Shown: positions 1 through 5,279 of the stretch, in pieces
Numbering within the stretch: position 1 is the first letter of the stretch
Layout of the letters: every line of letters begins with the position of its first letter
NCBI RefSeq assembly: GCF_002224125.1
Contig: NZ_NCSM01000038.1
Span: forward strand, 10,324-20,607
Source: Streptomyces sp. NBS 14/10
Lineage (GTDB): Bacteria; Actinomycetota; Actinomycetes; Streptomycetales; Streptomycetaceae
Direction: 5' to 3'
DNA length: 10,284 nucleotides
Translations under genes and position numbers: made by a program
The notes under the pieces: generated by a model
What the model was told of the DNA's origin: nothing
The model's database searches: none
What the model saw: the letters and a program-made list of their open reading frames with translations, nothing else

Positions 1-2
1 GG

Positions 3-92
3 CGCCCTATCGGCACCACACGCCGCACCCACTTCGCCGACCTCGACCTCAAACCCCCGCCCCGCAGAAAGACACGCACACGCCAGCCGTGA
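3..92 (+). CDS. Possible C-terminal tail of a gene entering from the left edge
   Basis: An open frame runs from the window edge to a TGA at 90-92 and ends in a basic, proline-rich tail (it reads ...THFADLDLKPPPRRK... near the end). The first sixteen codons are almost all G/C at the third position, which is the actinomycete coding signature, and the other two plus frames look less protein-like. Only 29 residues are visible, so no family can be named. It could also be non-coding sequence that happens to be open. Confidence 0.3.
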   Translation, partial: RPIGTTRRTHFADLDLKPPPRRKTRTRQP

Positions 93-144
93 ATCGGGCG
101 ACAGAGTCGTACAAGCGTTGCAAAACCGGCTGATACTGGCAGGT

Positions 145-162
145 ATGACGCCTGCGCGTCAT
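145..162. terminator. Short hairpin downstream of the small minus-strand gene
   Basis: ATGACGC and GCGTCAT form a perfect 7-bp stem with a 4-base CTGC loop. It lies about 36 bp beyond the stop of the minus-strand small gene at 198 and about 50 bp beyond the TGA of the edge ORF on the plus strand, so it could end either transcript. There is no U tract. The stem is short and the terminator role is inferred from position only. Confidence 0.25.
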
Positions 163-197
163 GCAACGCACCGCGAAGCCGAACGGGACTTCGTTGA

Positions 198-371
198 TCA
201 CGGAAATCCGGGGTCGACGCCGTGCGCCCGCTCCAGGTGGGCATCCCGCAAGTCAGTGACGACCTCGTACTGATCATCGAAGGCAGCGCCAGCCTCGACT
301 TCGTTCGCTGTCACGTCGGCTTCCACCAGGGCGTAGCCGACGCAGATGGGACAGTCACGCCGCATGGTCAT
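198..371 (-). CDS. Small hypothetical protein with CX2C and HX4H pairs
   Basis: This is a small protein of 57 residues if it starts at the ATG at 371; an in-frame GTG at 389 would give 63 and an ATG at 365 would give 55. No upstream sequence is a convincing ribosome binding site, so the start is uncertain. A CPIC pair near the N-terminus is followed 34 residues later by HLERAH, giving a C-X2-C...H-X4-H arrangement that could bind one zinc ion. The middle is acidic and probably folds as a helix. Codons are strongly G/C-ending in this frame, which supports real coding. I do not recognise a named family. The pattern resembles zinc-ribbon or Ros-like C2H2 sites, but the spacing is much longer than in those families. 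It stands alone, downstream of the amidohydrolase on the same strand. Confidence 0.55.
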   Translation of the reverse strand: MTMRRDCPICVGYALVEADVTANEVEAGAAFDDQYEVVTDLRDAHLERAHGVDPGFP

Positions 372-420
372 GACCGGTCCAACGAGCACCGCCGCTCAAG
401 GTTCGCTGTCCGAAAGACCT

Positions 421-458
421 ACAGGGCTTCAAGATCATTCCATGGCCCCTTTTGGGCT
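421..458. repeat. Left copy of an inverted repeat flanking the rrf2/amidohydrolase unit
   Basis: Positions 440-458 are the exact reverse complement of 2437-2455 (19 bases). The similarity continues imperfectly outward for about 15 more bases, down to roughly 421. The repeat abuts the amidohydrolase stop codon. The core contains CCCCTTTTGGG, which by itself is a weak hairpin and could act in termination, but a matched copy 2 kb away in opposite orientation suggests an element boundary. Confidence 0.7.
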
Positions 459-1711
459 CACCTCGGCGATACCCCCTTGTCGACGACGAGCCCGCCGTTC
501 AGGATCACTATGCTGAGGTCGCGAAGGTTGCCGATGTCCGCAGTGGGATCAGCGTTCAGCACGAGCAGGTCGGCGCGCTTGCCGGGGGCCACCGTGCCGA
601 GGTCGGGGCGGACACACTGCCGCGACGCGCCGCTGGTGCCTGCGGCCAGCACCTGGGTGGGCGTCATCCCGGCCGCCACCATGAGTTCGGCCTCGTCCAG
701 GGTGTTGGCTCCGAATAGGCCCCGACCGCTGAAGGTGTCGCTGCCCAGCGCGACGTGCACGCCGGCCTCAGCGACCTTCTTGAGATTGCCACGGGCGTCC
801 GGGTGGGCATCGTCGATCCAGAGCGTGGGCGTGTAGGTGATGCCGTGTTCGAGCATCAGGTCGATGAGCGAGTGGTCGGTGAGGGGCTCGACGGTGACAC
901 CGTGCTCCAGGCCGTCCGCCCCAGCCTCGATCGCCTCGCGCGCCGCGGCTTGCTGGGTGGTGTGGACGGTAACCCGAAGGCCCCGCTCGTGCCCGGCCTC
1001 GATGCCCGCCCGAAGGAGATCGAGGGGAAGCCGTTCCAACTCGACACCACCAGGAAAGGCAGGATTCTGCCAGAGGTACTTCGGCCCGCCGGCGTGCGCA
1101 CACGCGCCTTCCGACAGGAGTTTGACCGCGTCCACCTTGCGGTCAGCGAGGTGGTGCACCAGGTCGCGGATCTGCTGCACGCTGTCGACCTCTCCTGTGA
1201 AGCGCTCGCGCGCCCAGGGGTTGCCGCTGAAGACAGTGGCGGCGGGATGCCCGTCGCGTCCGGTAATACCGCAACCGGTCGCCAGCAGTCGCGGGCCCCG
1301 TAGCGTGCCCGCGGCGATTTTCGCCCGCGTGTCCAGGATTCCGCCCGTCGGATCGCCCACCGACTTGATGGTGGTGATCCCGTGGTCGAGGAACAGCCCG
1401 AGCCTTCCGGAAAGTTCGTTCTCCTCGAAGGCCCGCATCGAATCCGGATTGGAGACCGCGCGCACGTCGTAGAAGTGGATATGAGTGTCGATCAGGCCCG
1501 GCATGACCCATCCTTCGGCCGCGTCCACCTCCTGTCTGCCTCTGAGCGGCTCGGCCGAGACGGAAGCGATCTCTGCGCCGTTGATGGCGATGTCGTACAG
1601 ACCGGCGAGCGCCTGGCGGCCGTCGAAGACATGTGCGCGACTGATCACGAGGTCGTAGGTTGCAGGGCCGCGAGCTTCGGTGCTCGCAAGTGCTTCGGAT
1701 TCCTGGGGCAC
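458..1711 (-). CDS. Imidazolonepropionase-like metal-dependent amidohydrolase
   Basis: This is a 417-residue amidohydrolase-superfamily enzyme of the imidazolonepropionase/prolidase-like type, expected to hydrolyse an amide or cyclic amide bond in the cytoplasm; the substrate cannot be read from sequence. Metal-site residues are in place: H77 and H79 in PGLIDTHIHF, K197 in the DAVKLL strand (candidate bridging lysine), H250 (VTVHTT), H270 (LEHGV) and D325 (ALGSDTF). The N-terminal strand DLVISRAHVFDG and the C-terminal APGKRADLLVL segment form the usual composite beta-sandwich. I chose the GTG at 1711 because AGGAG sits 8 bases upstream and because the longer reading, from 1864, would run through the palindromic operator. 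It follows the Rrf2 gene on the same strand with a 183-bp gap that holds its own operator. The length is normal and there is no visible lesion. Confidence 0.9.
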   Translation of the reverse strand: MPQESEALASTEARGPATYDLVISRAHVFDGRQALAGLYDIAINGAEIASVSAEPLRGRQEVDAAEGWVMPGLIDTHIHFYDVRAVSNPDSMRAFEENELSGRLGLFLDHGITTIKSVGDPTGGILDTRAKIAAGTLRGPRLLATGCGITGRDGHPAATVFSGNPWARERFTGEVDSVQQIRDLVHHLADRKVDAVKLLSEGACAHAGGPKYLWQNPAFPGGVELERLPLDLLRAGIEAGHERGLRVTVHTTQQAAAREAIEAGADGLEHGVTVEPLTDHSLIDLMLEHGITYTPTLWIDDAHPDARGNLKKVAEAGVHVALGSDTFSGRGLFGANTLDEAELMVAAGMTPTQVLAAGTSGASRQCVRPDLGTVAPGKRADLLVLNADPTADIGNLRDLSIVILNGGLVVDKGVSPR

Positions 1712-1825
1712 CGCTCTCACTCCTGGTGCGTTCTGAGTAGGTGTTCGCGCCGTGGTGCACGCGCATGGATCGTGGAGCCGCTGACATCGGGAGCCAGGAG
1801 GGCCCGGAGTGCCCGGACCGGAAAA

Positions 1826-1850
1826 AACTGCAACTAAACTAGTTACAGTT
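1826..1850. promoter_or_regulatory. Probable Rrf2 operator in front of the amidohydrolase gene
   Basis: AACTGCAAC and GTTACAGTT form 9-bp arms separated by TAAACTA; one base pair of nine is broken. The same arms and the same 7-base spacing occur in front of the neighbouring Rrf2 gene, at 2364-2388. On the minus strand the right half contains TAGTTT, a plausible -10 element, so a bound repressor would cover the promoter. The site lies 115 bp upstream of the chosen GTG start. Confidence 0.8.
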
Positions 1851-1894
1851 AAGTCATGCATCATGACGCAGGGTGAGTACGCGTCAGCGCCTGA

Positions 1895-2338
1895 TCAGTG
1901 ATTCCTCGGTTCGTTGTCGGAGGCCAGTATCTGATGCAGCAGGCCGGCGATCGTCGTCCTGCCGAGCTGTTCCTCCAGGGCTCGTTCCGCGCTCTGGAAC
2001 TCGACGTCAAGCAGGTCGCCGATGTTGCGTCCGACCTCGCACGCCCCGCTGGGCGGATGGGTGTACCGCGAGAAGATCTGCCCTTCCTCGACGGCGGCGT
2101 ACGCGTCATAGAGCGTGATATCCCGCGGGGCGCGAGCAAGGGACCAGCCGCCCCCCCGACCCTCAGCGGACCACACCAGGTGAGCGTCTCGCAAGCGGCC
2201 GAGGACACGCCGCACGAGGACTGGATTGCTTTCAAGGCTGTCCGCGATCTCCGTGGAAGTCAACGAGCCCCCACGCCGGTGCGCCAGCATCGCCAGCGCG
2301 TGAATCGCGACCGCGCTCCTACTGCTGAGCCCCGCCAT
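1895..2338 (-). CDS. Rrf2-family transcriptional regulator
   Basis: This is a 147-residue DNA-binding repressor of the Rrf2 family. A winged helix-turn-helix occupies about residues 27-70: STEIADSLESNPVLVRRVLGRL is the helix pair, and EGRGGGWSLAR is the glycine-rich wing that marks the family. Only one cysteine lies in the sensor region (C100, in SGACEVG), so it cannot hold the three-cysteine Fe-S site of IscR or NsrR; thiol sensing in the manner of single-cysteine members or small-ligand binding is possible. The ATG at 2338 is preferred because AAGGAG lies 6 bases upstream; the alternative TTG at 2371 lies inside the operator. It is upstream of the amidohydrolase on the same strand, and both genes carry the same palindrome, which predicts autorepression and control of the enzyme. 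Confidence 0.9.
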   Translation of the reverse strand: MAGLSSRSAVAIHALAMLAHRRGGSLTSTEIADSLESNPVLVRRVLGRLRDAHLVWSAEGRGGGWSLARAPRDITLYDAYAAVEEGQIFSRYTHPPSGACEVGRNIGDLLDVEFQSAERALEEQLGRTTIAGLLHQILASDNEPRNH

Positions 2339-2363
2339 CTCCTGCTCCTTGCCGTCACCGGTT

Positions 2364-2388
2364 AACTGCAACCATAGTAGTTGCAGTT
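2364..2388. promoter_or_regulatory. Perfect palindromic operator in front of the Rrf2 gene
   Basis: AACTGCAAC and GTTGCAGTT are perfect 9-bp inverted arms around a 7-base spacer (CATAGTA). The site is 26 bp upstream of the Rrf2 start codon and matches the site at 1826-1850 in both arms and spacing. An autoregulatory operator is the simplest reading. Confidence 0.85.
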
Positions 2389-2434
2389 GGATCGATAATC
2401 AACCGAGTTGCCTTGAAGGGGCATGACTCAGATG

Positions 2435-2473
2435 AGAGCCCAAAAGGGGCCATGGGATGAACTTAAAGGCTCG
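2435..2473. repeat. Right copy of the inverted repeat flanking the rrf2/amidohydrolase unit
   Basis: Positions 2437-2455 are the exact inverted copy of 440-458, followed by a stretch of imperfect similarity to about 2470. Together the two copies enclose the Rrf2 gene, both operators and the amidohydrolase. No transposase lies between them. This could be a remnant of the ends of a mobile element, or two copies of a dispersed repeat. Confidence 0.7.
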
Positions 2474-2476
2474 ACC

Positions 2477-2505
2477 GCCGCAGTAAATGCCGGATTTACT
2501 GCGGC
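2477..2505. terminator. Perfect 12-bp hairpin next to the IS left end
   Basis: GCCGCAGTAAAT and ATTTACTGCGGC form a perfect 12-bp stem around a 5-base GCCGG loop. The stem ends one base before the left terminal inverted repeat of the insertion sequence. It could be a transcription terminator or a structured target site used by the element; no T tract follows it. Confidence 0.5.
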
Positions 2506-2506
2506 A

Positions 2507-2534
2507 GACCCTGTGCTTGCCGAGAATGTCATCC
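2507..2534. repeat. Left terminal inverted repeat of the IS
   Basis: This is the 28-base end that matches the reverse complement of 3742-3769 with three mismatches. It begins GACCCTGTGCTTGCC and lies about 100 bp upstream of the transposase start. Confidence 0.85.
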
Positions 2535-2635
2535 GCCCTGGCCGGAGCCCTGTATCGGGACTGGCGGTCGTCGGCCTCGTCGTTCGAGTAGGCGCTCTCG
2601 CGTAGTCGGTGGTTCACGCGTCATGATGATCGACC

Positions 2636-3734
2636 GTGCTGCTTCGACTGGCCTACCTGGCCGTGACCAACGCGTTCGCGCTGCTGCGTCTCCTGCCGAT
2701 GAGCGACCGGGACAAGGACGCGGAGATCCTGGCTCTCCGTCATCAGATCACGGTGCTCGAACGCCAACTCGACGGTGCCCGAGTACGGTTCACTCCGAGC
2801 GACCGGGCGTTGCTGGCGGCGCTGCTGCACCGGCTGCCGTTGCCCACTCTGCGGCGTGTGCGGCTGCTCGTGCGTCCTGACACGGTGCTGCGCTGGCATC
2901 GTGACCTGGCAAGGCGGCGTCATGCCGCTTTATCGCGGCCCAAGCGACCCGGTCGACCTCGCACGGTGCGCTCCGTCCGGATTCTGGTGCTGCGCCTGGT
3001 CAGGGAGAATCCGAACTGGGGCTACAGGCGTCTGCACGGTGAGCTGCTCGTGCTGGGAGTGAAGGTGGCCGCCTCGACCGTCTGGAAGATCCTCAAGGAC
3101 GCCGGCGTCGATCCAGCGCCCGGCCGGAGCTCCAGCACCTGGGCCGGCTTCCTGCGCTCCCAAGCCGACGCCCTCCTGGCCTGCGACTTCTTTGAGACCG
3201 TCACGTTGTCCGGCGCCCGGATGTACGTTCTCGCGGTGATCGAGCACAGCAGCCGTCGCATCCGGATCCTGGGTGCCACCGCACACCCGACCACCTCCTG
3301 GGTGGCGCAAGCTGCGAAGAACCTGGCCATGGACCTCGAGGACGTCGGCTGCCGGGCACGGTTCATGATCAGGGACTGGGATGGAAAGTTCCCCGGATTG
3401 TTCGATGACATCCTCAAAGACGCGGGGATCGAGGTCGTCCTCACCGGCATCCAGATACCGAGAATGAACTCGATCATGGAACGGTGGGTGCAGACCTGCA
3501 GACACGAGCTCCTGGACCGGACCTTGATCTGGAACCAGCACCACCTCCTCCACGCACTCCGGGAGTTCGAGCAGTTCTACAACACTCATCGGCCCCGGCC
3601 AGGGCATCGCGAACGCCCGGCCGCTGCACCCGTTACCCGCACCGATCACCGATCCGGACCAAATCACTGACCTCGACATACGAAGACACGATCGCCTCGG
3701 CGGCATCCTCCACGAATACCGACATACCGCATGA
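2636..3734 (+). pseudogene. IS3/IS481-like DDE transposase, frameshifted near its C-terminus
   Basis: The main reading frame (GTG at 2636, stop at 3670, 344 residues) has an N-terminal helical region, a DNA-binding part with WGYRRLHGEL at about 128-137, and an integrase core. The catalytic triad is intact: D184 (LACDFFE), D247 (MIRDWDG) and E282 (SIMERW), with 34 residues between the last two, as in the DD34E group. After YNTHRP the frame goes wrong: the expected family tail (QGIANARPLHPLPAPITDP..., ending GGILHEYRHTA) is present one frame over and stops at 3734. A one-base gain at about 3596-3600 explains this. The predicted shifted product loses the last 40 or so normal residues and gains an unrelated basic tail. 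The site is not the orfA/orfB slippage point of IS3 elements, so I read it as a disabling mutation, or a sequencing error. Confidence 0.8.
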
Positions 3735-3741
3735 CCTGCAT

Positions 3742-3769
3742 GGATGAAGTTCTCGGCAAGGACAGGGTC
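3742..3769. repeat. Right terminal inverted repeat of the IS
   Basis: This is the inverted partner of 2507-2534 (25 of 28 identical). It begins 8 bases after the intact-frame transposase stop at 3734. Confidence 0.85.
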
Positions 3770-3779
3770 ATAGCTCCTC

Positions 3780-3800
3780 CGGTAGTGGCTCGCACTACCG
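3780..3800. terminator. Small hairpin just beyond the IS
   Basis: CGGTAGT and ACTACCG form a 7-bp stem around a 7-base loop, 10 bp past the right IS end. It may be the first of a tandem pair with the larger hairpin at 3816-3845. The role is inferred. Confidence 0.3.
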
Positions 3801-3815
3801 AATCGCCGGTGCGCG

Positions 3816-3845
3816 AGTGAGGCGGGCCTGGCGGCCCGCCTCACT
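3816..3845. terminator. Strong GC-rich stem-loop, probable transcription terminator
   Basis: AGTGAGGCGGGCC and GGCCCGCCTCACT form a perfect 13-bp stem with a TGGC tetraloop. Very stable stems without a U tract are common terminators in Streptomyces. It lies downstream of the transposase on the plus strand and shields the SDR remnant from read-through; it may work in both directions. Confidence 0.65.
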
Positions 3846-3961
3846 GTGCTCCTTGGCACGAGGCCAGGGCATGGCGTACGCAGTCAGCTTGCCCGGAGGG
3901 GCCAGTCACCAAATCGGATCAGCGGCTTCCCTACCGGACAGCACGGGGGCCAGGATGGCCG

Positions 3962-4150
3962 AAGCTGCCGACTGGGCTGAGTCTGGAAGACCTACTGGCC
4001 TCCCTACCCGCCCGGGCCGGAGCCACGCTGGGACGTATCGGGGCGCCCGACGAGGTCGTTGCCCTCATTGCCTACCTCGCCTCACCGGTGGCTGCCTTCA
4101 TCACCGGCGCCAACGTCTGGATCGACGGTGGTGCCGTGAAGAGCGCGTAG
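3962..4150 (+). pseudogene. C-terminal remnant of a short-chain dehydrogenase/reductase
   Basis: The frame ending at the TAG at 4148-4150 reads as the last 60 or so residues of a classical SDR oxidoreductase: SLEDLLASLPARAG, then GRIGAPDEVVALIAYLAS, then FITGANVWIDGG. The GRxGxPDEV and ITGAxxxxDGG motifs are diagnostic of the 3-oxoacyl-ACP-reductase-like SDR C-terminus. The Rossmann glycine motif and the catalytic Ser/Tyr/Lys segment are absent upstream, where the frame gives no recognisable SDR sequence, and no start codon with a ribosome binding site is available. The 5' part was presumably lost when the neighbouring IS and hairpin region was rearranged. The left boundary is approximate; similarity may begin up to 40 bases earlier. 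Confidence 0.75.
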
Positions 4151-4599
4151 CAGACTGACTCCATGCGCCTCGCACACGGCGTTGGGCCCATTTCGATGAC
4201 ATGGCGTTCGCCGACCGAGGCTCCCGCTCGCTGTCGCGCGCGGAGGCCTGCACGAGTGCACGTTGATCAGTCGGCTGCGGCCCACGTCAACGCTGCGCAC
4301 GCCCCCGTTCTCGCGAGGTGGTCATTGCGACTCTGCTCGGCTCGGATGCGATACCGAGGCCGTTGGCGGTCCCACGCCCGAGCCGAACGCCACACTGCCG
4401 ATGACAGCGTGGCGTCGGGGTCTCTCAGCGCACGGCGCGACTTGGCCTCGGTGCGCATGGTCGCTGAGGCCGAACAGGCAGCGGCTTGTAGTGGGAGCGT
4501 CTACTCGCCGGCTGGACGGGCTCTGGCATGCTTGGCACATTATTTCCAGCGTAACTGCACTCCGGCAGATCTCCGCACTTGTCCCCGGCGGGCAGCATC
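4151..4599. other. Region without a recognisable gene
   Basis: Between the SDR remnant and the stop of the 176-residue membrane protein I see no credible gene on either strand. Open frames here have poor third-position G/C bias and arginine-rich, low-information translations that look like shadows. The one structure I can point to is the stem-loop at 4387-4415. The stretch may be decayed sequence from the same deletion that truncated the SDR gene. Confidence 0.5.
4387..4415. terminator. Stem-loop between convergent transcription units
   Basis: ACGCCACACTG pairs with CAGCGTGGCGT over 11 positions with one mismatch and a 7-base loop. It sits between the plus-strand SDR remnant and the minus-strand membrane-protein gene, about 185 bp past the latter's stop, where a bidirectional terminator would be expected. 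There is no U tract. Confidence 0.4.
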
Positions 4600-5130
4600 T
4601 CACCTCTCGGCGTATTGCAGAAACAGCACACCCAGGACGACGAGTCCGGCGGCTTCCAGGATTGAGACCGCGACCAGAAGGGCGCTGTCCACGCTGTGGC
4701 ACCAGAAGGTGATGAGTGCGGCAAAGGGAGTGACGAGGAAGGCCACCAGATCGACGACTGTCTGTGTGGTCTTGCGCGAGATCCGTCTGTCGTCGCTGCG
4801 ATGGTAGGTCTCCCAGCCGAACAGCGGTTCCTCCACGTTTGTGGCCTCTGCGAGCCGGGACGCGAGCTCGGTGCGGACGTAGCGTCCGATGGCTGAGATC
4901 TTTTCGTCGTTGACCAGGTGCGTCCATCCGAGCACAAGACACACCACCGGAAGGGCCAGGATCAGCTGCGGGTAGTCCGTCTGCGCGGCGACAGCCGCGA
5001 CGGCGGTCACGGCCGCGAGCGTCACGTACAGCAGGTTGTCCCGAAAGCCGATACGTGCACGCTGCTCGTCCTTGATCTGTGCGTACTCGGCAAGGAGTAG
5101 GGCGCTGGTGCTCCGTTCTCTGTCCGTCAT
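4600..5130 (-). CDS. Uncharacterised four-helix integral membrane protein (176 aa)
   Basis: This 176-residue protein has four predicted membrane segments in two hairpins, at about 32-50, 55-73, 123-143 and 149-171, joined by a charged loop of about 50 residues that contains NDEKISAIGRYVRTE. Its N-terminus is hydrophilic and helical (LLLAEYAQIKDEQRARIGFRD) and leads into RDNLLY at the membrane edge. I do not recognise a named family, although the charged RIGFRDNLLY and WTHLVNDEKI blocks look like conserved motifs rather than random membrane filler. The ATG at 5130 is preceded by GAGGGTG about 10 bases upstream, a fair ribosome binding site. It follows the 681-residue membrane protein on the same strand, but 149 bp and a hairpin separate them, so it may have its own promoter or receive read-through. 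A role as membrane partner of the upstream genes is inference from position. Confidence 0.8.
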   Translation of the reverse strand: MTDRERSTSALLLAEYAQIKDEQRARIGFRDNLLYVTLAAVTAVAAVAAQTDYPQLILALPVVCLVLGWTHLVNDEKISAIGRYVRTELASRLAEATNVEEPLFGWETYHRSDDRRISRKTTQTVVDLVAFLVTPFAALITFWCHSVDSALLVAVSILEAAGLVVLGVLFLQYAER

Positions 5131-5214
5131 GACTGGCTGTCACCCTCGTTTCGCGACACCTTGGCAGGGGGTGGCTCGGTGGTACCCGTACTCGGCCCGT
5201 GGTGCCTGGACCTT

Positions 5215-5246
5215 CAGGGAGCTGCAGTGCTCTCGGCAGCTCCCTG
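5215..5246. terminator. Hairpin between the 681-aa and 176-aa genes
   Basis: CAGGGAGCTGC and GCAGCTCCCTG form a perfect 11-bp stem around a 10-base loop, 34 bp downstream of the stop of the 681-residue protein. It is a likely terminator or attenuator for the three-gene operon, which would leave the 176-residue gene partly uncoupled from it. Confidence 0.55.
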
Positions 5247-5279
5247 GCCGGTCGGCCTCCGGATCCGGTCCGGGAGGAC

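Larger units (their letters stand above)
2507..3769 (+). mobile_element. Insertion sequence with 28-bp terminal inverted repeats (IS3/IS481-like)
   Basis: The ends at 2507-2534 and 3742-3769 are inverted copies with 25 of 28 positions identical, both beginning GACCCTGT at the outer edge. They enclose 1263 bp carrying one DDE transposase on the plus strand. No direct duplication of the target is visible next to the ends (GCGGCA on the left, ATAGCT on the right), so the insertion may be old, rearranged or of a type that leaves none. The exact family is uncertain; the integrase-core transposase fits the IS3/IS481 group. The transposase frameshift makes the element probably immobile on its own. 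Confidence 0.85.

Noticed and set aside
222..836. Plus-strand open frame of 204 codons across the small ORF and amidohydrolase end
   Set aside because: Arginine/serine-rich translation without motifs, overlapping two better-supported minus-strand genes.
458..1864. Longer amidohydrolase reading from the ATG at 1864
   Set aside because: It would place the palindromic operator inside the coding region and lacks a ribosome binding site, while GTG 1711 has AGGAG at good spacing; the extra 51 residues do not look like protein.
3587..3670. Programmed ribosomal frameshift in the transposase
   Set aside because: IS3-type slippage occurs between orfA and orfB near the N-terminal third, not in the last 40 residues, and I saw no slippery heptamer here.
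2500..3776. Target-site duplication flanking the IS
   Set aside because: The bases next to the two ends (GCGGCA and ATAGCT) do not match in any simple direct-repeat length.
2930..3859. Minus-strand open frame of 309 codons across the IS
   Set aside because: It is antisense to a transposase with an intact catalytic triad and shows no family features.
4163..4807. Plus-strand open frame of 214 codons in the gene-poor stretch
   Set aside because: Arg/Ala-rich, lacks third-position bias, and runs antisense into the 176-aa membrane protein; no ribosome binding site or motif.
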